A DNA stretch of 21,407 nt from a virus. The notes beneath the pieces are model-generated. The model made no database searches. It saw only the letters and a program-made list of their open reading frames with translations, and was not told where the DNA came from. Position 1 is the stretch's first letter. Each line of letters begins with the position of its first letter. The translations under genes and the position numbers were made by a program. The stretch covers positions 1-21,407 of IMG/VR virus record IMGVR_UViG_3300031784_000226; one strand, 5' to 3'. Positions 1-5,165 of this stretch are shown here, in pieces.

Positions 1-144
1 TTAGAAGGGGACTGCACAGGTTTAGAGTACGACCTGAACAATATACCTTGGGACCTTAGGCCTAATCGTTTAGAGAACTTCGTTGGGATAATCTCCGGAG
101 TTGGTAGTGACTATTCTCCCCCCTCTACCTTTAGGGTTGCATAA
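1..144 (+). CDS. C-terminal end of an unknown gene (partial)
   Basis: Frame 1 is open from the first base of the window to a TAA at 142-144 and gives 47 residues ending STFRVA. The next gene starts four bases later, the tight packing seen throughout the window, which supports this as a genuine gene end. The visible part is mildly acidic and contains an IISGVGSDYSPP segment. No motif allows a family call, and the true start lies outside the window. Confidence 0.6.
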   Translation, partial: LEGDCTGLEYDLNNIPWDLRPNRLENFVGIISGVGSDYSPPSTFRVA

Positions 145-148
145 CAAA

Positions 149-394
149 ATGAAACCCACTGAAGCAGGTTTTGACGGTGTCAAGGGCATACGACTAGGAA
201 TGACAAACATGCAGGGTGGTGGATTGTACCGGCTGCCACGCAGTAAAACTGCACCCAAAAACTCCCAAAACAAATCGTTAAAGAACATGCTGATCTGGTA
301 TTACCCCGACGATAGCGACTCTAAGCTCTTGTTCTGTAACTCTGACGGGGAGTGGTTTAATTTAACCTTTGAACCCAATAACATTGGAGAGTAG
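149..394 (+). CDS. Small unknown protein, 81 aa
   Basis: The ATG at 149 follows the upstream stop by four bases in an AACAAAATG context and has no Shine-Dalgarno sequence. A TTG at 101 in the same frame lies inside the upstream gene and is less likely. The N-terminal half is rich in Gly and Lys/Arg. The C-terminal half is more acidic and aromatic (LIWYYPDDSDSK, then GEWFNLTF) and could form beta strands. No signal peptide, membrane segment or known motif is visible. It is followed by a short spacer and the tRNA-Lys gene. Function unknown. Confidence 0.6.
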   Translation: MKPTEAGFDGVKGIRLGMTNMQGGGLYRLPRSKTAPKNSQNKSLKNMLIWYYPDDSDSKLLFCNSDGEWFNLTFEPNNIGE

Positions 395-424
395 CTCAAG
401 GGCTAAGAAAAAACTTTCAATATC

Positions 425-445
425 GCTCCAGGTAGTTTTCGGAGC
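425..445 (+). other. Hairpin just upstream of tRNA-Lys
   Basis: GCTCC at 425-429 pairs with GGAGC at 441-445 around an 11-nt loop that ends in TTTTC. It lies six bases before the first tRNA base and could be a weak terminator for the preceding gene or an RNA-processing element. There is no U-tract after the stem. Confidence 0.3.
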
Positions 446-451
446 AAATAC

Positions 452-563
452 GGGACCGTAGCTCAAATGGTAGAGCACGAAAAGTTATCTTGACAAAGAT
501 ACATCAGCAATTAAATTACCTCTTTTAAAGGCGCGGTTGCAGGTTCGAGTCCTGCCGGTCCCA
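452..563 (+). tRNA. tRNA-Lys(TTT) interrupted by a 39-nt insertion
   Basis: Acceptor GGGACCG (452-458) pairs perfectly with CGGTCCC (556-562), with discriminator A563 and no encoded CCA. The D-arm is 461-476 (GCTC/GAGC). The T-arm is 539-555 (GCAGG, TTCGAGT, CCTGC). The anticodon loop is CTTTTAA at 522-528, giving anticodon TTT at 524-526 with T33 and A37 as expected. Bases 29-31 (519-521) pair with 529-531, but bases 27-28 that would complete the stem (C478, G479, pairing with C532, G533) lie 39 nt upstream. So 480-518 is an extra segment inside the anticodon stem. The gene is either intron-like, folded unusually, or a pseudogene. Confidence 0.75.
480..518 (+). other. 39-nt insertion within the tRNA-Lys anticodon stem
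   Basis: This segment separates tRNA bases 28 and 29. It is AT-rich and contains a perfect 6-bp inverted repeat, TATCTT/AAGATA, around a GACA loop. It is far too short for a group I or group II intron. Removing it restores a normal cloverleaf with five anticodon-stem pairs. The boundaries are inferred from pairing only. Confidence 0.55.
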
Positions 564-565
564 TT
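534..565 (+). repeat. Direct repeat, copy 1 (3' end of tRNA-Lys)
   Basis: These 32 bases cover the variable loop, T-arm and 3' acceptor strand of tRNA-Lys plus TT. They match 1149-1180 at 29 of 32 positions, counted by eye. The two copies are 615 bp apart and flank the gene at 584-1126. Confidence 0.75.
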
Positions 566-577
566 CCCATTCCCATT
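560..577 (+). repeat. Three tandem copies of CCCATT
   Basis: The hexamer CCCATT occurs three times in a row. The first copy overlaps the tRNA-Lys 3' end (CCCA), so the array looks like slippage of the tRNA end. It is followed by TTT and the next start codon seven bases further on. Confidence 0.7.
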
Positions 578-583
578 TTTGCT

Positions 584-1126
584 ATGACTAACAGAAAAAC
601 CTCATTTCTCCTGACTCAAAACCACCTGAAACTGCTGAGAAGAATGCACGTTGGGTGGAGCAACTGTGAATTCGGTGCTCCGGAAATAGACCCGAAAAGA
701 CCGTATGGCAACAGTTGGGTTATCGGGGACATACACGAAATTCTGACTGGAGAAGACCTAGAAGAATTGACCGAGTCACAGGAAGAGGAGTACAGGCAGC
801 TCCACGAACAAACTCAAACAGCCCTACAAATCATTCTCTCTACGGGGAAGTTTGAGGAAGGTTTGTACATGCTTACTGAACCGTATTCTTCTACATGGGT
901 GCGGAAAGCCATGATCAATTCCATGATCTACAAAGACTACACAGCCAGTATGGTCTTCGATACTGAAGACAAGATTATTGTTGGTCATGTCCTAGACATC
1001 GACGACATTATCTCGTTTCACGGCGAAACGATAGCTGAATTTGAATCCAACTTTCATGCAGCCATCGAAGACTATCTAGCCGCATCGCAGGAACTTGGTT
1101 CTTCGCCGGAAAAGCCCGCAAGTTAA
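584..1126 (+). CDS. Unknown N-terminal domain fused to a HicB-like antitoxin domain
   Basis: 180 residues. Residues about 1-110 form a domain I associate with phage and bacterial hypothetical proteins (LTQNHLKLLRRM, then FGAPEIDPKRPYGNS, then a Glu-rich helix). Residues about 114-180 match the HicB antitoxin core: YKDYTASMVFDTEDKI, then GHVLDIDDIISFHGET and the helix AAIEDYLAASQELG. HicB proteins normally neutralise the HicA mRNA interferase and carry a C-terminal RHH or HTH DNA-binding domain. Here the protein stops at PEKPAS, before such a domain, and no HicA-like gene is adjacent. It may be a decoy antitoxin or a reused fold. It lies between two copies of a tRNA 3' half. Confidence 0.7.
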   Translation: MTNRKTSFLLTQNHLKLLRRMHVGWSNCEFGAPEIDPKRPYGNSWVIGDIHEILTGEDLEELTESQEEEYRQLHEQTQTALQIILSTGKFEEGLYMLTEPYSSTWVRKAMINSMIYKDYTASMVFDTEDKIIVGHVLDIDDIISFHGETIAEFESNFHAAIEDYLAASQELGSSPEKPAS

Positions 1127-1136
1127 GGTACTTCGG

Positions 1137-1178
1137 GTGTCTAAGGCTCGGTTTCAGGTTCGAGTCCCGCCGGTTCCA
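1137..1178 (+). pseudogene. tRNA 3' half without a 5' half (Asp-like)
   Basis: From the 3' end: acceptor strand CGGTTCC (1171-1177) and A1178, a T-loop TTCGAGT with partly mismatched stem, and a variable loop CGGTT. Aligned to tRNA-Lys, the anticodon loop is GTGTCTA with GTC at 1139-1141, which would read Asp. No D-arm or matching 5' anticodon strand is found directly upstream, where the previous gene ends. The 5' half of tRNA-Lys could pair with this acceptor strand, with one G-T wobble. It is best read as a tRNA remnant or integration scar. Confidence 0.55.
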
Positions 1179-1180
1179 TT
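1149..1180 (+). repeat. Direct repeat, copy 2 (orphan tRNA 3' end)
   Basis: Second copy of the tRNA 3'-end repeat, three mismatches from 534-565. It begins 23 bases after the stop codon of the HicB-like gene. The arrangement of tRNA 5' half, 3' half, gene, then second 3' half resembles the duplication left by integration at a tRNA 3' end. Confidence 0.75.
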
Positions 1181-1192
1181 TTCACACGAACA

Positions 1193-1390
1193 ATGAACAG
1201 AGTTTCAATTGCGATCTTAGTACTTTGTACCGTTTTGTCTGGCGGTGAGGCTTTAGGCAAGACTCAAGTAGTGATCACAGGCAGGAACGCAGAAGAAGTA
1301 CAAAGAAATGCGTTCAGAGCCAAAATGAGCTATCCGCTCAGGCCTCTAAAGTGTAGTCAACGGTGCTCCCAATTGTGGGAAAGAGATTGA
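1193..1390 (+). CDS. Small protein with a putative signal peptide, 65 aa
   Basis: The ATG at 1193 lies in a GAACAATG context without a Shine-Dalgarno sequence. Residues 1-21 look like a signal peptide: Asn-Arg, a hydrophobic core (VSIAILVLCTVL), then SGGEALG. The remainder holds QVVITGRNAEEVQRNAF, a plausible strand and helix, and two Cys near the end (KCSQRC). The export prediction is by eye. The gene ends shortly before a promoter cassette. A different frame stays open past the stop, so a frameshift in the last 15 residues cannot be excluded. Confidence 0.5.
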   Translation: MNRVSIAILVLCTVLSGGEALGKTQVVITGRNAEEVQRNAFRAKMSYPLRPLKCSQRCSQLWERD

Positions 1391-1419
1391 GTGTGATGTG
1401 GAGACTCTCAGCTCTAAAG

Positions 1420-1466
1420 AAAGGGCGGTTTACCCCCTTTCCTTTCCGACAGGAAAGCGGTATAGT
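1420..1466 (+). promoter_or_regulatory. Cassette promoter for the DUF932 gene
   Basis: A hairpin with stem AAAGGG/CCCTTT (1420-1440) holds CGGTT at 1426-1430. A weak -35 TTTCCT lies at 1438-1443 and a -10 TATAGT at 1461-1466, with 17-bp spacing. The spacer contains CTTTCC/GGAAAG (1442-1447 and 1452-1457). CGGTT to -10 is 35 bp, as in the other cassettes. The predicted leader is about 25 nt. Confidence 0.7.
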
Positions 1467-1496
1467 TATTTCAGTCCAAGCAACCCCTCACAAACC

Positions 1497-2324
1497 ATGC
1501 CCGCTTTCGCCATCACCAACAACCTTAATTGGTCTGTTTCCCCAAGGCCCACGGCATCGCTTAACTCCCAGGGAGTCTGGGTTGCGGATCCAGACCGCAA
1601 AGCGATTCACCGGGACGACACCGACGAACGCCTCGGATATGTTTCCACCGGGTACGAAGTGGTTCAAAACGCCCAGCTTCTCCAGATGATCAACCCTATG
1701 GTTGAAGAGGGGCTTCTGGTAGTGGAAAACATGGGATACTTGGCTCACGGGGCCAAGGTGTTTGCCCAAGCGAAAATCAACCAGGAGTTTCGTGTAGTTG
1801 GCGAGGACTACAACGCCTACATTACTCTTCTGAATGGGCACACGGGAAACGCCTCCGTGGCCATCGGTCCGGTTGCCACTCGCGTAATTTGCGGCAACAC
1901 TTTTTCGATGGCTTACTCTAACATCGGAGAAAAATTCCGCCACTCTTCCGGAGTAAACGAGCGGGTTTTGGCGAGCACCGCAGTTCTTGACTACGTTAAC
2001 GGGGCGATGAAGAAGTACTCCGAGAGCGTTGAAACCATCGCAAGTGCAACTTGCACTTCAACCCAATTCCGCACCTTCCTGGAAGCAACCTACAAGAAGG
2101 ATGCCGACAAGATGCGCAATGTCAACGTTCTCAACGACCTGTTTTACAACGGGGCGGGAAACGAAGGGCGTACCTTTTACGATGCCATGAATGCTGTTAC
2201 GGACTTTAGTTCCAATCGTAGTCGAAAGAGCGAGACCGGACGCTTCGGTTACGCAAACTTCGGCCAAGGCGCAACCATCAACCAGCGGGCGATGGAAGTG
2301 GCCCTTGAGATGGCTACTGTCTAA
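1497..2324 (+). CDS. DUF932 family phage/plasmid-like protein
   Basis: 275 residues from the ATG at 1497, preceded by a promoter ending 30 bases upstream. In-frame GTG 1398 lies upstream of the promoter and is rejected. The sequence follows the DUF932 / TIGR03299 pattern: N-terminal DRKAIHRDDTDERLGYVSTG with YEVVQN, a central YNAYITLLNGHTGNAS and GPVATRVICGNTFSMA, and C-terminal NRSRKSETGRFGYANFGQGA. The R-ICGNT segment is a hallmark. The family is common on phages and plasmids and its biochemical role is not established. The protein is soluble and complete, near the short end of the family's range. Confidence 0.88.
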   Translation: MPAFAITNNLNWSVSPRPTASLNSQGVWVADPDRKAIHRDDTDERLGYVSTGYEVVQNAQLLQMINPMVEEGLLVVENMGYLAHGAKVFAQAKINQEFRVVGEDYNAYITLLNGHTGNASVAIGPVATRVICGNTFSMAYSNIGEKFRHSSGVNERVLASTAVLDYVNGAMKKYSESVETIASATCTSTQFRTFLEATYKKDADKMRNVNVLNDLFYNGAGNEGRTFYDAMNAVTDFSSNRSRKSETGRFGYANFGQGATINQRAMEVALEMATV

Positions 2325-2378
2325 CCAAGAGGGGTTAGGACCCAAGGGTCCGGCTCCTGAGATCTTACCAAGGGGAAT

Positions 2379-2422
2379 GGGCGGTTTTCCGCCCCCATCC
2401 CTTACCGGGCACACGCTAAAGT
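2379..2422 (+). promoter_or_regulatory. Diverged cassette promoter / terminator hairpin
   Basis: GGGCGG-TTTT-CCGCCC (2379-2394) forms a strong hairpin after the DUF932 gene. CGGTT starts at 2382, and 35 bp later comes ACGCTAAAGT, with TAAAGT at 2417-2422, matching ACGCTATAGT at 15339-15347 except for one base. The -35 region is poor. It may act mainly as a terminator with a weak or controlled promoter. Confidence 0.5.
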
Positions 2423-2454
2423 TAATCAGCTTACCTCCCACCGCCAACCCTCCA

Positions 2455-2484
2455 ATGAAATACCGCATTCGACACGAGGTATGA
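2455..2484 (+). CDS. Possible 9-aa leader peptide
   Basis: ATG 2455 opens a nine-codon frame, MKYRIRHEV. Its TGA stop (2482-2484) overlaps the ATG of the next gene as ATGA, the coupling arrangement seen between several genes here. Its last codons hold GAGG, a good Shine-Dalgarno sequence for the next gene. It could couple or regulate translation, but so short a frame could also arise by chance. Confidence 0.3.
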   Translation: MKYRIRHEV

Positions 2485-2771
2485 AAACTGATAACCCGTA
2501 TGTTAGCATTGTCGCTGGCTTTGTTCTCATAGCTTCCATAGTCGGCCTACTTCTTTTAGGGCTCGGTGCGGTTAGCGTGGCCAGTCGTAGACTCGAAGAG
2601 AGCACCGCTGAGATTGAGAGGGAAGAAGCGAAGGTCTTAGCCGAAAAGTGCAAGCCGGTGAGTAACTCAGTTCGTGCAGACCCGTACATAACCGATAGGC
2701 CCCTAAGCCTCCACATTTGCAACGACCAAGGGGTCTCAACTTACTTTGTAACGCGTAAGCCTTTCCCCTAG
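2481..2771 (+). CDS. Small membrane-anchored protein, 96 aa
   Basis: The start at 2481 is preceded by ACGAGGT, one of the few clear Shine-Dalgarno sequences in the window. Residues about 8-33 form one long hydrophobic segment (VSIVAGFVLIASIVGLLLLG and onward). Residues 36-56 form a charged helix (RRLEESTAEIEREEAKVLAE) that could be a short coiled coil. A tail with two Cys (57 and 79) and Pro-rich ends follows. The most likely topology is a single-pass membrane protein with a soluble C-terminal domain. No family recognised. Confidence 0.65.
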   Translation: MKTDNPYVSIVAGFVLIASIVGLLLLGLGAVSVASRRLEESTAEIEREEAKVLAEKCKPVSNSVRADPYITDRPLSLHICNDQGVSTYFVTRKPFP

Positions 2772-2842
2772 GTTTGCTGGGCGAGGAAAACCCCTCACCG
2801 TTCACCTTTTCCAAACAAACTACCGTATTTTCGAACGAAACA

Positions 2843-3394
2843 ATGACCACAGCAACTTGCACCGAAGCCCTGACGCCAGCTGAAGCCACTCGGGTTGCTC
2901 ACCGGACGTGCACATCACAAGGGCTCCCTCCGCTCCCGCATATCCCGGCGAATTTCCTACTCGCCCTTGACGCCTTAGAGGAGTGCCAGTACAGAAACGT
3001 AGAAGAATTGGGAGGGTTGACACCCGAACAACAGGAAGCCAATCTCCTCCATGTCGCACTATGGATTGTTGAGCGCGACCGGAAAAACCTCCACATGGGT
3101 AGGTGGCACAAGCTCTGGTTTGACATTTCCCCACTTTCTTACAAAGACTGGTGCTACTATAAGGAACCTTCAAACGAAGCCGGTTTTCACACGTGCGGGA
3201 CCACCCACTGTCTGGCGGGCTTCGCGCAGGTTATGGGAGGGATTGGTGCTTTTGCTCTCACACCTGAAGAAGCGGGAGAGGTGCTTCTCGGATCGAATGC
3301 AGCAGACCACTTCTTCGACACTGACACACAAGCACTTGTTTTCCTAGAACAAGTTATTGAACGTAATTCCCGTTCAGTACCCCCCACTGAGTAG
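2843..3394 (+). CDS. Unknown phage protein with a CGTTHCLAG motif
   Basis: 183 residues from the ATG at 2843 (GAAACAATG context); an in-frame TTG at 2774 is less likely. The clearest feature is FHTCGTTHCLAGFAQVMGG at about residues 112-130. Proteins with a CGTxxCxAGxA signature are common among phage and bacterial hypotheticals. Its Cys and His could bind metal, but this is inference. Before it lies an amphipathic helical region with LLHVALWIVE and a Trp-rich stretch (WHKLWFDISPLSYKDWCYY). The next gene begins one base after the stop, suggesting an operon. Function unknown. Confidence 0.7.
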   Translation: MTTATCTEALTPAEATRVAHRTCTSQGLPPLPHIPANFLLALDALEECQYRNVEELGGLTPEQQEANLLHVALWIVERDRKNLHMGRWHKLWFDISPLSYKDWCYYKEPSNEAGFHTCGTTHCLAGFAQVMGGIGAFALTPEEAGEVLLGSNAADHFFDTDTQALVFLEQVIERNSRSVPPTE

Positions 3395-3395
3395 T

Positions 3396-3689
3396 ATGAA
3401 AATCACGTATAACGCACCGTCGAAAGTTGAACGCACCGTCGAACTTAACGAGTCCGATTTCCCGCCCCTTTATGGCGCAATCCGAGACTGTTTCCTGCAG
3501 AGACTTAAATCTTTCGGCTTGTCCAACCCGTTCTTCCCCTTTGAGTACGAAGCGATCGAGTTCTGTCGCACGGCGGGAGTTGATACGACTAATCGCATAG
3601 ACGTGGTCGAATTCTTTGAGACGCTTCTTTTGAGGGGGACCACGGAAGTTTCAAACATTTCGGAAGAAGATGAAAACGGCAATCACTAG
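3396..3689 (+). CDS. Unknown protein, 97 aa
   Basis: The ATG at 3396 lies one base after the preceding stop codon; this position favours it over an upstream in-frame TTG. The N-terminus (MKITYNAPSKVERTVELNES) looks like two beta strands. A helical middle (YGAIRDCFLQRLKSFGL) and an acidic C-terminus (SNISEEDENGNH) follow. No catalytic motif or membrane segment is visible. The 3' end overlaps the next gene by 20 bases, so the two are probably co-translated. Confidence 0.6.
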   Translation: MKITYNAPSKVERTVELNESDFPPLYGAIRDCFLQRLKSFGLSNPFFPFEYEAIEFCRTAGVDTTNRIDVVEFFETLLLRGTTEVSNISEEDENGNH

Positions 3690-4113
3690 CTTAAGGGTGG
3701 CCGAGAAGGTTTCGGTGAAGTCAGGGGACTTTCCCAACATCCCCTATCTCATTGTCAACCTAACCTGGAAAATCTCACCTGACGACTTTTACTTTCAGGC
3801 GTTCCTTGACGATACGAAAGATATCGTGCAGCAGATAAGTGTTGTAGACCCCGATACGTGGAACGACCCGTGCTCGCTACACGAAACGAACTTTGAAAAA
3901 GTTTGGATTCCGCACGGAGATAGGTGGAAGTACATTCCAAAGTTCGAAACTTTCTGGTACAAGGATTACGTTTCAGACTGCCCGGTCGTTAGGGCCACCT
4001 TAAAAGAGCTCGAACACTTTCAGCAGAGAGAAGAGTTTTCGTCGGAGTACCGGTTTTTCGATGCGAGTATTTTGTACAAGCATCTCTCGGTCTTGTGCAC
4101 CTTCACGGACTGA
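3670..4113 (+). CDS. Unknown protein, 147 aa
   Basis: The ATG at 3670 follows GGAAGAAG, a usable Shine-Dalgarno sequence inside the end of the upstream gene. The protein has many aromatic residues (DDFYFQAFLDD, WKYIPKFETFWYKDY) and alternating patterns that suggest a mixed alpha/beta fold. A helix ATLKELEHFQQREEF lies near residues 116-130. Three Cys are spread through the chain without a metal-site pattern. No family recognised. Confidence 0.6.
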   Translation: MKTAITSLRVAEKVSVKSGDFPNIPYLIVNLTWKISPDDFYFQAFLDDTKDIVQQISVVDPDTWNDPCSLHETNFEKVWIPHGDRWKYIPKFETFWYKDYVSDCPVVRATLKELEHFQQREEFSSEYRFFDASILYKHLSVLCTFTD

Positions 4114-4451
4114 TCCGGGTAAATTACACTATACATACCCTTTGCAGAGCAACTTTGGAACAAACGAATAAAGAGCCAGAGTGTTGCCGCAGAAGTTTCG
4201 GCGCATCCTTGATTGACACAGCTAAACGAATGCTGGACGATCCGTCGTTTGCCCCTCGCCAAGTGGCAAAGGACCGACTCGCACTTTGTGAGAGCAACGT
4301 GTGCGGCTCCTTCAATGAAAAAAGCTCAACCTGTGACGTGTGCGGATGCTTTCTTCCCGCTAAGACAACCATGGCAAACATGCGGTGCCCGCGAGACTAC
4401 TGGGTTGAGTGGGTGAGAGGGGAGTCCAATGACGCGGGAGAGGGGGCTTAA
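4095..4451 (+). CDS. Cys-rich zinc-ribbon-like protein (DUF6171-like)
   Basis: The diagnostic part is the C-terminal half: CESNVCGSFNEKSSTCDVC, then GCFLPAKTTMANMRCP followed by YW. This CxxxxC, CxxCGCfL, K(T), CP-W pattern resembles small zinc-binding phage proteins annotated DUF6171. A folded zinc ribbon is inferred from the Cys spacing. The start is uncertain: GTG 4095 overlaps the upstream gene by 19 bases, and later candidates are TTG 4155 and ATG 4230. The gene ends before the tRNA-Arg promoter. Confidence 0.65.
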   Translation: MHLHGLIRVNYTIHTLCRATLEQTNKEPECCRRSFGASLIDTAKRMLDDPSFAPRQVAKDRLALCESNVCGSFNEKSSTCDVCGCFLPAKTTMANMRCPRDYWVEWVRGESNDAGEGA

Positions 4452-4475
4452 GTCAGGGGTGCCTTGCAGATAAGG

Positions 4476-4503
4476 TTTACTACCCCCTGTGGGACGCTAT
4501 TAT
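4476..4503 (+). promoter_or_regulatory. Putative promoter of the tRNA-Arg region
   Basis: -35 TTTACT (4476-4481) and -10 TATTAT (4498-4503) are 16 bp apart. An overlapping TATAGT lies at 4501-4506. The context GGGACGCTATTATAGT resembles the other cassettes' CGCTATAGT. The transcription start would fall just before the tRNA at 4514. The upstream CGGTT box of the other cassettes is missing. Confidence 0.5.
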
Positions 4504-4513
4504 AGTCATGAAA

Positions 4514-4585
4514 GCCCTGGTAGCTCAGTGGAAGAGCACTGTCCTTCTAAGACACCGGTCGTGGGTTCGAATCCCTCTCAGGGCG
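4514..4585 (+). tRNA. tRNA-Arg(TCT)
   Basis: Acceptor GCCCTGG (4514-4520) pairs with TCAGGGC (4578-4584), with one G-T pair; discriminator G4585, no encoded CCA. The D-arm is GCTC/GAGC. The anticodon loop is CTTCTAA (4544-4550) with TCT at 4546-4548, which reads AGA. The T-arm has loop TTCGAAT and a T-T mismatch. Pair 27-43 is C-C. The mismatches suggest some degeneration but the core is intact. Confidence 0.88.
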
Positions 4586-4587
4586 TC

Positions 4588-4603
4588 GGCTGCCTTTGCA
4601 GCC
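4588..4603 (+). terminator. Hairpin after tRNA-Arg
   Basis: GGCTGC and GCAGCC form a perfect 6-bp stem around a CTTT loop, starting two bases after the tRNA-Arg discriminator. There is no U-tract, so it may be a 3' processing or stability element rather than a full terminator. Confidence 0.45.
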
Positions 4604-4626
4604 ACACTAAACAACAACAATACAAA

Positions 4627-4791
4627 ATGGCAAATCTTTCAATAGTTGATCGTGCCGCACGAATTAGCAACAAAAGCCCCAGGGGAGCAAAGCTCCTTCT
4701 GAAGCTTAGCGAGGCGAGCACCAGCACTGAAGTTCAAAGTGCTCTTGACGAATTTGACTTGGCGTTCGGAGTTCAAACTCCCTCTGTCTGA
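4627..4791 (+). CDS. Small unknown protein, 54 aa, with SALDE tail
   Basis: The ATG at 4627 follows an A/C-rich leader with no Shine-Dalgarno sequence; in-frame codons upstream lie inside tRNA-Arg and are rejected. The protein is mostly helical (VDRAARISNKSPRGAKLLLK). Its C-terminal part STEVQSALDEFDLAFG shares eight consecutive residues, EVQSALDE, with the gene at 5166-5483, encoded by an identical 24-nt segment. Function unknown. It sits between tRNA-Arg and two further tRNAs. Confidence 0.55.
   Translation: MANLSIVDRAARISNKSPRGAKLLLKLSEASTSTEVQSALDEFDLAFGVQTPSV
4729..4752 (+). repeat. 24-nt exact repeat, copy 1
   Basis: This segment, encoding EVQSALDE near the end of the 54-aa gene, is identical to 5436-5459. 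Flanking bases do not match. The identity at DNA level suggests recent copying or recombination, not just protein similarity. Confidence 0.85.
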
Positions 4792-4806
4792 GCTTTACCT
4801 TGGGTT

Positions 4807-4822
4807 CCACCCCACACGGTGG
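4807..4822 (+). other. Hairpin between the 54-aa gene and the next tRNA
   Basis: CCACC (4807-4811) pairs with GGTGG (4818-4822) around CCACAC. The flanking GGG and CCC could extend the stem past a TT mismatch. It lies 12 bases before the tRNA at 4835 and may be a processing or termination hairpin. Confidence 0.35.
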
Positions 4823-4834
4823 TTCCCCCTTCAT

Positions 4835-4923
4835 GGGCGCGTGGTGTACGGTGCACAGGGACCATTATAAAGTCCTCTCCGGCAGATTACCGGCTAGTTA
4901 GGGTTCGACTCCCTACGCGCCTA
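4835..4923 (+). tRNA. Unusual class-II-like tRNA, isotype uncertain (anticodon TAT?)
   Basis: Acceptor GGGCGCG (4835-4841) pairs with CGCGCCT (4916-4922), one G-T; discriminator A4923. The T-arm is TAGGG, TTCGACT, CCCTA (4899-4915). The D-arm GTGT/GCAC has a loop of only five bases. A hairpin at 4858-4876 has loop CATTATAAA; with a C-A mismatch at 31-39 the seven-base loop gives anticodon TAT (4866-4868, Ile). A second hairpin, CCGG-CAGATTA-CCGG (4879-4893), would be a long variable arm, but class II tRNAs are Leu, Ser or Tyr. Alternatively the second hairpin is the anticodon arm (GAT) and the first is an insertion. Confidence 0.6.
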
Positions 4924-5013
4924 CTTAGTTTCAACTAGCCGAAAACTCGTTAAAGAACCCACACAAAGGCCATCTTCGGTGAACGACACAGGAGTGGCCC
5001 ACCACGGTGACAA

Positions 5014-5098
5014 GGAAGAGTGGCTGAGCGGCCGAAAGCAGCAGCTTCGAACACTGTAGAGGGTTAAACCTCCGGGGGTTCAAATCCCCCCTCTTCCG
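5014..5098 (+). tRNA. tRNA-Ser(CGA)
   Basis: Acceptor GGAAGAG (5014-5020) pairs perfectly with CTCTTCC (5091-5097), with discriminator G5098 as usual for Ser. The anticodon loop is TTCGAAC (5046-5052) with CGA at 5048-5050, reading UCG. Pair 31-39 is a C-A mismatch. The long variable arm (GAGG-GTTAAA-CCTC) marks a class II tRNA. The T-arm is GGGGG, TTCAAAT, CCCCC. No CCA is encoded. Confidence 0.88.
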
Positions 5099-5165
5099 TT
5101 TACGGTTTCCCCTTTGACCACACAGATGTTCAACGGAGCTAAAGAAACCGTTATACACATGCAAA

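Noticed and set aside
480-518. A group I or group II intron in tRNA-Lys
   Set aside because: At 39 nt it is far too short and has none of the conserved core elements.
491-521. A promoter inside the tRNA-Lys insertion (TTGACA with an AT-rich -10 region)
   Set aside because: The -10 region (AAATTA) is a poor match and the geometry places it inside a tRNA; probably chance in AT-rich DNA.
1090-1136. A complete tRNA from 1090 to 1178, since GGAAC at 1090-1094 could pair with GTTCC
   Set aside because: Only five acceptor pairs form and no D-arm or 5' anticodon strand can be folded; the bases are the coding end of the HicB-like gene.
1398-1496. N-terminal extension of the DUF932 protein to GTG 1398
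   Set aside because: The segment contains the hairpin, -35 and -10 of the promoter, and the DUF932-like sequence begins after ATG 1497.
1488-1943. Long minus-strand reading frames, for example opposite the DUF932 gene
   Set aside because: They lie wholly opposite convincing + strand genes and have no recognisable protein features, promoters or spacing.
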